Below, in pieces: positions 8,253-15,080 of a DNA stretch of 20,754 bases. Source of the DNA: JBCBJX01 sp038522735 (lineage in GTDB: Bacteria; Pseudomonadota; Alphaproteobacteria; Caulobacterales; Parvularculaceae); NCBI GenBank assembly GCA_038522735.1, contig JBCBJX010000054.1:1-20754 (forward strand), written 5' to 3'. A program made the position numbers and the translations under genes. Position 1 is the stretch's first letter. Every line of letters starts with the position of its first letter. A model generated the notes under the pieces. The model was given only the letters and a program-made list of their open reading frames with translations. It was not told the DNA's origin and made no database searches.

Positions 8253-8780
8253 TCAGTCGAAGAGCGGGCCTGCGTCCTCGACCTCCGAATAGCGAAAGGA
8301 GGAGCCGGGCGTTTCGGAGCCGTCGTGCAGGACGTAGATGCTTTCAACGTCGATCGTCTCGTCGTCGTTGAAGGTCATGATCGAGCGCACCTGCTTGTAG
8401 CGCTTGTCTCCGTGGACCTCCTCGGTCGCGACGAACCCGTCCTCGATCGGCTCGGCGGTTCCGGTCGTGTGGAAGCCCGCTGTCGTGAAATAGTGGAAGA
8501 CGTAGGTCTCCGCGCCCTCGTCATAGAAGAAGATCGTCCGGCCGCCATAGTCGCTCCCCTGCAGGCGGTGGGTCGATTGCAGGGCCTTGCCGCCGAGGAT
8601 GAGCTCCCACTTCGCGATGTCGACCAGGCGCTCGCCGCCGGGGCTCGTCCCGACGCCCCGGAGCGTATGGCCCGCGAGCTTGGCGAACGGCGCCATGGGC
8701 GCATAGCCCGTTTCCTCATGGGCGGTTGCGGGGGCGAGGACGAGCATGAGGCCGGCGCAGAGGCCGAAGAACGAGCGCAT
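8253..8780 (-). CDS. Exported hypothetical protein, possibly calycin-like
   Basis: 175 residues. The first 20 (MRSFFGLCAGLMLVLAPATA) are a signal peptide, so it is probably periplasmic. The mature part alternates short hydrophobic and polar stretches (WELILGGKALQS, GRTIFFYDEGAETYVFHYFTT, FVATEEVHGDKRYKQVRSIMTF) as expected of a beta barrel. It is reminiscent of DUF1579-type or lipocalin-like proteins that carry a substrate in the barrel, but I cannot confirm a family. The internal ATG was chosen because GGGAGA lies about 7 bases upstream and the signal peptide begins there; the longer frame adds eleven non-hydrophobic residues. It lies upstream of gor on the same strand. Confidence 0.72.
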   Translation of the reverse strand: MRSFFGLCAGLMLVLAPATAHEETGYAPMAPFAKLAGHTLRGVGTSPGGERLVDIAKWELILGGKALQSTHRLQGSDYGGRTIFFYDEGAETYVFHYFTTAGFHTTGTAEPIEDGFVATEEVHGDKRYKQVRSIMTFNDDETIDVESIYVLHDGSETPGSSFRYSEVEDAGPLFD

Positions 8781-8832
8781 GGGCGGTCTCCCGGGGTTGT
8801 TTGTGCAAAGCATACCAACACCGCGGAGAGGT

Positions 8833-8935
8833 CGTCATCCCGGCCGAGCGGAGCGAGAGCCGGGACCCAGGGCGGCGAGCCCGGAGCGTGCGGCCCTGGG
8901 TCCCGGATAACGGCTGCGCCGTTTCCGGGATGACG
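8833..8935. repeat. 103-base intergenic palindromic element with nested inverted repeats
   Basis: The outer arms CGTCATCCCGG (8833-8843) and CCGGGATGACG (8925-8935) are perfect inverted copies. Nested inside are CCGGGACCCAGGG (8860-8872) and its exact complement (8894-8906), plus two small hairpins: CCCGGC/GCCGGG (8839-8864) and AACGGC-TGC-GCCGTT (8909-8923). The result can fold into a cruciform or cloverleaf-like structure. This class of GTCATCCCGG element is common between genes in Proteobacteria. It sits 5 bases after the rpiA stop and could also end rpiA transcripts. Confidence 0.8.
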
Positions 8936-8940
8936 CGTCG

Positions 8941-9633
8941 TCAGCGCCTCTCCCGCCGTTCGACGCCGCCTTCGCCCGCGATGAGGGCGACGTCGCAGAG
9001 GCCGACGAAGAGCCCCGTCTCCACGACGCCGGGGACGGCGCGCAGCGCCGCGTCAAGGGCGCCGGCGTCCGGGATGCGCCCGCAGCGGGCGTCGAGGATA
9101 TAATGTCCGCCGTCTGAAAGAACGGCGCCGCTCTTCTCAGAGCGCAGCGCCGCCGGCGCCGCGGCGAGGCCGTGCGCCGCCAGCACTTCTCGCACCCGTC
9201 GCACCGTCAGCGCGAAGGCGAAGCGGTCGATCTCGATCGGCAGGGGGAAAGCGCCGAGCCGGCTCACCGCCTTCGAGGCGTCGGCGATGACCACCATTTT
9301 CGCGGCGGCGTCGGCGATGATCTTTTCCCGGAGGAGCGCCGCGCCGCCGCCCTTGATGAGATCCAGATGCGGATCGATTTCGTCGGCGCCGTCGACGACG
9401 AGGGCGAGCTGCGTCGCCTCCTCCGTTTCGACGAGCTCGATCCCGCAATCCATGGCGAGCTGGGCCGTCGCTTCGGATGTTGGAACGCCGCGTACGGAAA
9501 GCCCGCCGCGCACCCGCTCTCCGAGGGCGCGGACGAAATGCGCAGCCGTCGAGCCCGTGCCGAGCCCGATGGTCGTTCCGTCCTCAACATAGTCGAGGGC
9601 GGCGACGGCGGCGGCTTTTTTGTACGTATCCAT
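8941..9633 (-). CDS. rpiA: Ribose-5-phosphate isomerase A
   Basis: Interconverts ribose 5-phosphate and ribulose 5-phosphate in the non-oxidative pentose phosphate pathway. The 230 residues match the family length. The phosphate-binding GLGTGST (23-29), the VDGADEID motif with catalytic Asp, and KGGGAALLREKI with the catalytic Glu and Lys are all visible. I chose this ATG (MDTYKK) because GGAGG sits 7 bases upstream; the longer GTG start adds five residues. It lies downstream of glmS on the same strand, but a strong palindrome in between may make it a separate transcript. Confidence 0.95.
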   Translation of the reverse strand: MDTYKKAAAVAALDYVEDGTTIGLGTGSTAAHFVRALGERVRGGLSVRGVPTSEATAQLAMDCGIELVETEEATQLALVVDGADEIDPHLDLIKGGGAALLREKIIADAAAKMVVIADASKAVSRLGAFPLPIEIDRFAFALTVRRVREVLAAHGLAAAPAALRSEKSGAVLSDGGHYILDARCGRIPDAGALDAALRAVPGVVETGLFVGLCDVALIAGEGGVERRERR

Positions 9634-9667
9634 TCTTTCTCCTCCCACTCCCTTCAGTCTCCTCCCT

Positions 9668-9777
9668 TCTCCCTTGGGAGAGGGGCCGGGGGTGAGGGGG
9701 AGCCATATCGCGGGCGTGAGCCGGGGTTGAGAGATCGTCCCCCCTCACCCCAAACCCCTCTCCCGCTGGGAGAGGGG
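9668..9777. repeat. Intergenic long inverted repeat with CCCCTCTCCC hairpins
   Basis: A roughly 34-base arm (9668-9700, containing TCTCCCTTGGGAGAGGGG and then GGGGTGAGGGGG) is repeated inverted at 9740-9777. The pair GGGGTGAGGGGG (9689-9700) and CCCCCTCACCCC (9740-9751) is perfect. The right arm also forms its own 10-base-pair hairpin, CCCCTCTCCC (9755-9764) with GGGAGAGGGG (9768-9777). It fills the gap between rpiA and glmS. Similar C/G-rich repeats are widespread in proteobacterial intergenic DNA. The right hairpin lies 11 bases past the glmS stop and may work as its terminator. Confidence 0.75.
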
Positions 9778-9788
9778 CTTTAACGAAA

Positions 9789-11615
9789 TCACTCCACCGT
9801 CACGCTCTTAGCGAGATTCCGCGGCTGGTCGACGTCCGTGCCCTTGGCGACGGCGACATGATAGGCGAGGAGCTGCACCGGGACCGCGTTGACGATCGGC
9901 GACAGGGCCGGCTCGACATCCGGGACGACGATCGTCCGCCAGACGGCGGGCGCGGCGCTCGCGCCCTTTGCGTCGGTGATAAGTAGCGTGCGGCCGCCGC
10001 GCGCCATCACCTCCTGCATGTTGGAGACGGTCTTTTCAAAGAGCGCATCGTGGGGCGCGATGACGATGGTCGGCGCGTGCTCGTCGATAAGGGCGATGGG
10101 TCCGTGCTTCAGTTCCCCTGCGGCGTATCCCTCTGCGTGGATATAGGAAATCTCCTTCAGCTTCAGAGCGCCTTCGAGCGCGATGGGGAAGGAGACGCCG
10201 CGACCGAGATAGAGGACGTCCCGCGCCTTGGCGATCTCCTGGGCGACGGCCTCGATCTCGTCCGCGAGGTGCAGGGCCGTCGAGACATGACGCGGAATCT
10301 CCATCAGGGAGCGGACGAAGCGTGCTTCATCTTCGGCGGAAAGCGCGCCGCGGGCCTTCGCCGCCGCGAGGGCGACGCCCGCAAGCGCCGTCAGCTGGCA
10401 GGTGAAGGCCTTCGTGGAGGCGACGCCGATTTCGGGCCCTGCGTGCGTCGGCAGGACGACGTCCGCCTCCCGGGCGATGGTCGATTCCGGCACGTTGACG
10501 ATCGCCGCCGTGGTCTGACCGTTCTCCTTCGCATGCCGGAGCGCTGCGAGGGTGTCGGCGGTCTCGCCCGACTGGGAGACGAAAAGTGCGATCCCGCTCT
10601 TGCGATAGGGCGGGTCGCGATAGCGCAGCTCCGAGGCGATATCGATCTCGACCGGGAGCCGCGCCCAGCGCTCGAACCAGTATTTCGCGACGAGGCCCGC
10701 GTAGTAGGCCGTTCCGCAGGCGGAGATGGTGAGCGCCGGCGCGGCGGCGAAATCGAGCCCCTCCGCCGGCAGTTGCGAGGCGCTCCGCGTCGTGTCGATA
10801 TAGGCCGAGAGCGTGTGACCGATCACCTCCGGCTGTTCGTGGATTTCCTTCGCCATGAAGTGGCGGTGCTCGCCCTTATCGACGAGGGCGGCGGAGGCGT
10901 CGGAGGTCTTTTCCTCCCGCGCGGCAGGGGCGCCCTTCGCGTCGAAAACCTCAAGGCTCGTCCGCGTGACGACGGCCCAGTCTCCGTCGGAGAGATAGGT
11001 CACCTTGTTCGTAAACGGAGCGAGGGCGTAGGCGTCGGAGCCGAGATAGGCCGCGCCCTCCCCGCGCCCGACGGCCAGCGGCGAGCCGAGGCGCGCCGCA
11101 TAGAGCGTTTCGGGGTCCTCCGCGAACACCGCGACGATGGCGAAGGCGCCCGACAGCCGCTTCACAGCTTCGGCGAAGGCCGCGCGCGGGGCGCGAGCGC
11201 TCACCTCCATCAGGTGGGTGATGAGCTGGGCGATGGTCTCGCTGTCCGTGTCCGTATGAAAGGCGCGCCCGGCGGCCTCAAGTTCGGCCCGCAATTCCGC
11301 GAAGTTTTCTATGATGCCGTTATGGACGATGGCGACCCGGTCCGTCGCATGGGGGTGGGCGTTGCGCGTGGTCGGCGCGCCGTGGGTCGCCCAGCGGGTG
11401 TGGCCGATGCCGATGGCGCCGTCCACGGGATCGTCCGCAAGCGCCGCTTCAAGGGCGGAGAGCTTGCCCGCAGCGCGACGGCGCTCCAGCCGCCCGCCGG
11501 AGACGACGGCGACGCCGGCGGAATCATAGCCGCGGTATTCAAGCCGCTTCAGCCCGTCGACGATCGCGCCGACGACGCCCTCCCCCCGCCCGATGACCCC
11601 GACAATTCCGCACAT
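9789..11615 (-). CDS. glmS: Glutamine--fructose-6-phosphate aminotransferase (isomerizing)
   Basis: Makes glucosamine 6-phosphate from fructose 6-phosphate and glutamine, the entry step to UDP-GlcNAc for peptidoglycan and lipopolysaccharide. The 608-residue length is standard. The N-terminal glutaminase begins MCGIVGVIG with the nucleophile Cys2 directly after the start Met, and includes RYRGYDSAG-like EYRGYDSAG, GHTRWATHG and HNGIIENF. Two SIS sugar-isomerase domains follow (CGTAYYAG, SQSGETADT, then GRGVSFPIALEGALKLKE, HAEGYAAGELKHGPIALI), ending DVDQPRNLAKSVTVE. The gene begins 39 bases after glmU, so the two are probably one operon. No glmS ribozyme is visible in the short leader. Confidence 0.97.
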   Translation of the reverse strand: MCGIVGVIGRGEGVVGAIVDGLKRLEYRGYDSAGVAVVSGGRLERRRAAGKLSALEAALADDPVDGAIGIGHTRWATHGAPTTRNAHPHATDRVAIVHNGIIENFAELRAELEAAGRAFHTDTDSETIAQLITHLMEVSARAPRAAFAEAVKRLSGAFAIVAVFAEDPETLYAARLGSPLAVGRGEGAAYLGSDAYALAPFTNKVTYLSDGDWAVVTRTSLEVFDAKGAPAAREEKTSDASAALVDKGEHRHFMAKEIHEQPEVIGHTLSAYIDTTRSASQLPAEGLDFAAAPALTISACGTAYYAGLVAKYWFERWARLPVEIDIASELRYRDPPYRKSGIALFVSQSGETADTLAALRHAKENGQTTAAIVNVPESTIAREADVVLPTHAGPEIGVASTKAFTCQLTALAGVALAAAKARGALSAEDEARFVRSLMEIPRHVSTALHLADEIEAVAQEIAKARDVLYLGRGVSFPIALEGALKLKEISYIHAEGYAAGELKHGPIALIDEHAPTIVIAPHDALFEKTVSNMQEVMARGGRTLLITDAKGASAAPAVWRTIVVPDVEPALSPIVNAVPVQLLAYHVAVAKGTDVDQPRNLAKSVTVE

Positions 11616-11654
11616 AGAAACCTCGCAACCCGCGCGCCCTGAGCGCGCGACGGC

Positions 11655-13004
11655 CTAAGCGCCGCCCTTGTCCTTCTTGCGGCGGAAAGACGCCGCCCAG
11701 CCTGATTTCTGCACCTGTTTGCCCCGGGCGACGGCGAGCGCGTCCGCCTCGACGTCCTTGGTCACCACCGAGCCGGAGCCGATATAGGCGCCCGCGCCGA
11801 TGGTCACCGGCGCGACGAGGGAGGCGTTGGAGCCGACGAAGGCTCCATCCCCGATCACCGTGCGGAACTTATCGTACCCGTCGTAATTACAGGTGATCGT
11901 CCCGGCGCCGATGTTCGCCTCCGCGCCGACCTCGGCGTCTCCGAGATAGGCGAGATGGCTCACCTTCGCGCCGGGCCCGAGATCGGTCTTCTTGATCTCG
12001 ACGAAATTGCCGACCTTCGCGTTCTCCCCGACCTGCGCCCCCGGCCGCAGGCGCGCAAAGGGTCCGACGCTCGCGCCGCGCTTCACGACGCAGCCTTCGA
12101 GGTGCGAAAACGGCTTCACCTCCGCCCCGTCCTCGACGACGACGCCCGGGCCGAAAACGACGTTCTGGCCGACGCTCACGTCCGCGCCGAGCCGCGTATC
12201 ATGGGAGAAATAGACCGTCTGCGGATCGGCGAGGGTCGCGCCCTCCGCCATCGCCGCGCGCCGGGCGCGGTCCTGATAGATGCGCTCTGCTTCAGCGAGC
12301 TCGATCCGCGAATTGACGCCGAGCACCTCGTCCGTCTCCGCCTCGACGACCACCGCCGAACGCCCGGCGGCGCGGGCGAGGCCGACGATGTCCGTCAGAT
12401 AGTATTCTCCCTTGGCGTTGTCGTTGCCGATTTTGGGGAGCAGCTCGAAGAGCGCGTCCGCCGCGATGGCGAGAACGCCTGAATTGCACAAGGGGATGGC
12501 GAGCTCGTCCGGGCTCGCGTCCTTCGCCTCGACGATCGCCTGGAGAGCGCCGGCTTCATCGACGACCAGCCGTCCGTACGCGCCGGGCTCGCCCGGACGG
12601 AAGCCAAGGACGGCGACGGCGGCGCCCTTCTCCACCTCCGCGGCGAGGGCCGCCATCGTCTCAGAGCGCACGAGCGGCGTGTCCGCATAAAGAACAAGGA
12701 CCGCGCCCGCCGCGCCCCGCAGAGCCGGCACCGCCTTGATCACCGCGTCGCCCGTCCCCCGCGGCGGCGCCTGAACGGCGATCTGCGCCCCTGCAGAGAA
12801 CGCCTTCGCCTGCTCGCCAACCTCCGGCGCATGGTCGCCGATGACGACACAGAGGCGCTCCGGGCTCAGCTCCGCGGCGGCGGCGAGCACGTGCTCCAAC
12901 ATCGACCGGCCGGCGATTTCGTGCAGCACCTTCGTCGTCGCGGACTTCATGCGCGTGCCTTTGCCGGCGGCGAGAACAACCACGGAGGGCGTGGTGGCGG
13001 ACAT
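11655..13004 (-). CDS. glmU: Bifunctional GlmU: glucosamine-1-P acetyltransferase / GlcNAc-1-P uridylyltransferase
   Basis: Acetylates glucosamine 1-phosphate and then transfers UMP to give UDP-GlcNAc, the last two steps after GlmS. The N-terminal pyrophosphorylase carries LAAGKGTRMKS, PRGTGDAV and NDNAKGEYYLTDI. The C-terminal half is a left-handed beta helix of hexapeptide repeats (GADVSVGQNVVFGPGVVVEDGAEV and so on) with the acetyltransferase residues in KVSHLAYLGDAEVG and the NYDGYDK loop. The chosen ATG gives 449 residues, close to family length, with AGGAG about 10 bases upstream; the longer frame adds 35 poorly conserved residues. It is divergent from gph and upstream of glmS. Confidence 0.96.
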   Translation of the reverse strand: MSATTPSVVVLAAGKGTRMKSATTKVLHEIAGRSMLEHVLAAAAELSPERLCVVIGDHAPEVGEQAKAFSAGAQIAVQAPPRGTGDAVIKAVPALRGAAGAVLVLYADTPLVRSETMAALAAEVEKGAAVAVLGFRPGEPGAYGRLVVDEAGALQAIVEAKDASPDELAIPLCNSGVLAIAADALFELLPKIGNDNAKGEYYLTDIVGLARAAGRSAVVVEAETDEVLGVNSRIELAEAERIYQDRARRAAMAEGATLADPQTVYFSHDTRLGADVSVGQNVVFGPGVVVEDGAEVKPFSHLEGCVVKRGASVGPFARLRPGAQVGENAKVGNFVEIKKTDLGPGAKVSHLAYLGDAEVGAEANIGAGTITCNYDGYDKFRTVIGDGAFVGSNASLVAPVTIGAGAYIGSGSVVTKDVEADALAVARGKQVQKSGWAASFRRKKDKGGA

Positions 13005-13153
13005 CTGGAACTGCTCCTCTGGGTCGCGCGACGGCGCGGCGATCGGATAGCGTCTTCGCGAAACCATTGAAGTGACGTTTCGTTTCAGTTTCTTTCCCGT
13101 TCGTCGCATCGCAGCAAGTATGAGGCCGGCGCGCCGCGCCGGGAGACGCGCTT

Positions 13154-13831
13154 ATGGAACGTTTCGACGGGATCGCCGTCCTCTTCGATCTCGACGGCAC
13201 CCTCGTCGACACTGCGCCGGACCTCGCCGGCGCGATGAACGCGGTGCTCGCCGGCGCGGGGCGGCCGACGCTTCCTGTCGATGAGGTGCGCCACCTCGTC
13301 GGGCGCGGCGCCCGGGCGCTCATCGAGCGCGGCTTCGAGGCGACGGGCGCGCCCGTCGAGGAGGATGCGACGCCCGCGCTGATTGCCCAGTTTCTCGATC
13401 ACTATCGTGAGCACATCGCCGACGCCTCGGCCCTCTACCCGTGCGCCGGGGAAACGCTTGACGCGCTGATCGCCGACGGCGCGCGGCTTGCAACGTGCAC
13501 GAACAAGCCGGAGGGCCTAGCCCGCCTGCTCCTCCATAGGCTCGGCGTTTTTGAAAAATTCGAGGCTATCGTCGGCGGGGACAGCCTTCCCGTCAGAAAG
13601 CCTGATCCCGGCCCGCTGAAGGAATGTGTCGTCCGCCTGGGGACGAAGGGAGGCGCAGTGATGGTGGGGGATTCGACGGCGGACTCAGAAGCCGCCCGGG
13701 CGTTCGGCTGCCCGTTCGTCTGGGCGGCCTTCGGCTACGCCGACGCCGCCCCGGAAGTGCTGGCGCCGGACGCGACGGCCCGGAGTTTCCTTCAGATCCC
13801 GGACACGATCCGCGAAGCGCTCGGCGGCTGA
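13154..13831 (+). CDS. gph: Phosphoglycolate phosphatase (HAD family)
   Basis: Dephosphorylates 2-phosphoglycolate formed during DNA repair or oxygenase side reactions. The 225-residue product has all four HAD motifs: FDLDGTLVD (nucleophile Asp12, acid/base Asp14), CTNKPE, the Lys in RKPDPGPL, and VGDSTADSEAA. A helical cap domain lies between motif I and II, as in the Gph subfamily. GGGAG lies about 8 bases before the ATG. It is divergent from glmU across a 149-base gap in which I found no convincing promoter pair. Substrate specificity within the HAD family cannot be settled from motifs alone. Confidence 0.85.
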   Translation: MERFDGIAVLFDLDGTLVDTAPDLAGAMNAVLAGAGRPTLPVDEVRHLVGRGARALIERGFEATGAPVEEDATPALIAQFLDHYREHIADASALYPCAGETLDALIADGARLATCTNKPEGLARLLLHRLGVFEKFEAIVGGDSLPVRKPDPGPLKECVVRLGTKGGAVMVGDSTADSEAARAFGCPFVWAAFGYADAAPEVLAPDATARSFLQIPDTIREALGG

Positions 13832-13840
13832 GCCGCGTTC

Positions 13841-14050
13841 CTATGCGGCGTGAGACTCGGGCCGGCGGATCGTCGGCATGCCGTTGATCATGTTCGAGCG
13901 CAGATCCGTGCGGCCGGAGCGCATGGCGGGCACGAAGCCCTCGCTCACCAGCTCGACATCGACGTCGAAGCCTTTGCGGCGCCAGTAGTTCTCGATCAGC
14001 GATTTGAGGTGCGAGGCGCCGTCTTTGGTGCAGTGATCACGCGGTCCCAT
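13841..14050 (-). CDS. Small conserved-looking protein of unknown function
   Basis: 69 residues with a good ribosome site (GGAGGA, 6-7 bases before the ATG). The core LKSLIENYWRRKGFDVDVELV, then AMRSGRTDLRSNMINGMP, recalls small uncharacterised alphaproteobacterial proteins with an ENYW...G...V then R.D.RS.M.NG.P pattern, so it is probably a real gene. There is no signal peptide, transmembrane segment or Cys pair. It ends 9 bases from the gph stop (convergent) and is divergent from the XRE repressor, whose shared upstream region contains three palindromes, so its expression may be controlled by that repressor. Confidence 0.65.
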   Translation of the reverse strand: MGPRDHCTKDGASHLKSLIENYWRRKGFDVDVELVSEGFVPAMRSGRTDLRSNMINGMPTIRRPESHAA

Positions 14051-14128
14051 GCTGATTCCTCCTCCGGTCGACGATTTTTATAGTCTGATATCTCGCAACG
14101 AAAATAAGAGAAGTCAAATGGAAACCGA

Positions 14129-14140
14129 CAGGTTTACCTG
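14129..14140. promoter_or_regulatory. Palindrome CAGGT-TT-ACCTG
   Basis: A perfect 12-base dyad in the AT-rich divergent region between the small protein gene and the XRE repressor gene. It could be a protein-binding site, but the length is short enough to arise by chance. Confidence 0.35.
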
Positions 14141-14147
14141 CGAAATT

Positions 14148-14160
14148 CTGCATATTGCAG
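14148..14160. promoter_or_regulatory. Palindrome CTGCA-TAT-TGCAG
   Basis: A perfect 13-base dyad 8 bases beyond the CAGGT palindrome. Its right half overlaps a -35-like TTGCAG (14155-14160), which is 17 bases from TAGCAT (14178-14183). Binding here could control a promoter reading toward the XRE repressor gene. Confidence 0.4.
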
Positions 14161-14218
14161 TGCAGCACGCTGTTTTTTAGCATAATCTGCTGCGAATGGG
14201 AGTTGTCGCCGCGCCGCA

Positions 14219-14235
14219 TATAAGTCTCACTTATA
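14219..14235. promoter_or_regulatory. Operator-like palindrome TATAAGTCTCACTTATA
   Basis: TATAAGT and ACTTATA are perfect inverted 7-base arms around CTC. The site ends 2 bases before the likely ATG of the XRE repressor gene, so bound protein would cover the ribosome site or a -10-like TATAAG. Self-repression by the XRE protein is the natural reading. Confidence 0.6.
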
Positions 14236-14237
14236 GG

Positions 14238-14909
14238 ATGTCTGATACCGGGATCCAGAACCGCTCGCCGGAGGCGCCGGCCCTCCTCGGCGACCGCATC
14301 CGCCTCGCCCGCCGCGCCCGCGGTCTCAGCCAGGCGGAGCTCGCCATCCGCCTCGGCGTCAGCCAGCCGGCCGTCGCGAACTGGGAATCGGGCGCCCACG
14401 ACCCCCGTCACGTGATCCTCGGCAAGCTGGCGAAAACGCTGGAAGTAAGCCGCGCCTGGCTCGCCCAGGGCGGTGAGGAGGAGAGTGGTCCCGGCCGCCT
14501 CGCCGCCTCGCTTTATCTGCGCCGGCCCCTGATCCACGCCCCCATCATCGCGATGGAGGACGCAGAGCGCGTCGCCCACGACCCGATGTTCGACCCGCGG
14601 GAGGCGGCGAAGGACTTCATTCCCGTAACGTCGTCGAGCACCCGGCTTTTCGCCGTTTTCGCCGACGACGAGGCGGTCAACCTCGCCTTCCCAAAGGACA
14701 CGATCGTGGTGGTGGATTACGGCGAACGGACCCCCGCGGCGGACGCGTTTTTCCTCGCCGCGCCGGCCGGCCGCCCGATGCTGCGCCTCTGGCGTCCCGG
14801 ACCCGACCGCCTGGAGCCCTATTCGAGCGATCCGACCCACCCGACCTACTATGTCGACACGCCCGACTGCATCATCGGCCGGGCGAAGGTCTCGATCCGC
14901 CTCCTCTGA
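14238..14909 (+). CDS. XRE-family repressor with degenerate S24/LexA-like C-terminal domain
   Basis: A 223-residue DNA-binding protein. The N-terminal helix-turn-helix runs about 18-72 (GDRIRLARRARGLSQAELAIRLGVSQPAVANWESG), of the Cro/CI type. The C-terminal part has the lengths and hydrophobic pattern of LexA/CI S24 domains (LFAVFADDEAVN, FPKDTIVVVDYG, FFLAAPAGRPMLRLWR), but the usual G-D-S-M nucleophile region reads ADDEAV, with no Ser, and the catalytic Lys site appears to be Arg. It should therefore not self-cleave and may sense a ligand or partner instead. The start just after the operator palindrome is favoured over an ATG 42 bases earlier; neither has a clear ribosome site. It could be a phage-derived remnant, as it stands next to a tRNA gene. 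Confidence 0.72.
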   Translation: MSDTGIQNRSPEAPALLGDRIRLARRARGLSQAELAIRLGVSQPAVANWESGAHDPRHVILGKLAKTLEVSRAWLAQGGEEESGPGRLAASLYLRRPLIHAPIIAMEDAERVAHDPMFDPREAAKDFIPVTSSSTRLFAVFADDEAVNLAFPKDTIVVVDYGERTPAADAFFLAAPAGRPMLRLWRPGPDRLEPYSSDPTHPTYYVDTPDCIIGRAKVSIRLL

Positions 14910-14929
14910 CGGCCCCGGCGACTTTCAGC

Positions 14930-14958
14930 TTGATCGCGCCGGACGCGCGGCGTACCCG
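14930..14958 (+). promoter_or_regulatory. Candidate promoter of tRNA-Val
   Basis: TTGATC (14930-14935) and TACCCG (14953-14958) are 17 bases apart, with a GC-rich stretch after the -10 element as is common at stringently controlled tRNA promoters. Transcription would start near 14965, four bases before the tRNA. The -10 match is weak. Confidence 0.35.
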
Positions 14959-14968
14959 TGCGCGCTCA

Positions 14969-15043
14969 GGGCGCGTAGCTCAGCGGGAGAGCACTACGTT
15001 CACACCGTAGGGGTCGCTGGTTCAATCCCAGCCGCGCCCACCA
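14969..15043 (+). tRNA. tRNA-Val (anticodon CAC)
   Basis: A complete cloverleaf can be drawn: acceptor stem GGGCGCG with CGCGCCC, D arm GCTC/GAGC, anticodon arm CTACG/CGTAG with loop TTCACAC giving anticodon CAC (15001-15003), a five-base variable loop, and T arm GCTGG-TTCAATC-CCAGC. The discriminator base is A and the 3' CCA is encoded. CAC reads the valine codon GUG, frequent in a GC-rich genome. The xdhC-like gene begins only 37 bases downstream on the same strand. Confidence 0.96.
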
Positions 15044-15080
15044 CGACGCCTCGACAGCATTCGTCGAAACGGCGAGCATC

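Noticed and set aside
8325..8933. 202-residue plus-strand ORF over the exported hypothetical gene
   Set aside because: The minus-strand frame has a signal peptide and a ribosome site; this frame runs into the palindromic element and lacks both.
10050..11642. 530-residue plus-strand ORF opposite glmS
   Set aside because: It is an antisense reading of a clear glmS gene. High G+C removes stop codons from the opposite frame, and the product has no recognisable motif and an Arg/Gly/Asp-rich composition.
11616..11654. Possible glmS ribozyme before glmS
   Set aside because: The gap to glmU is only 39 bases, too short for a glmS ribozyme, and this element is mainly a Firmicutes feature.
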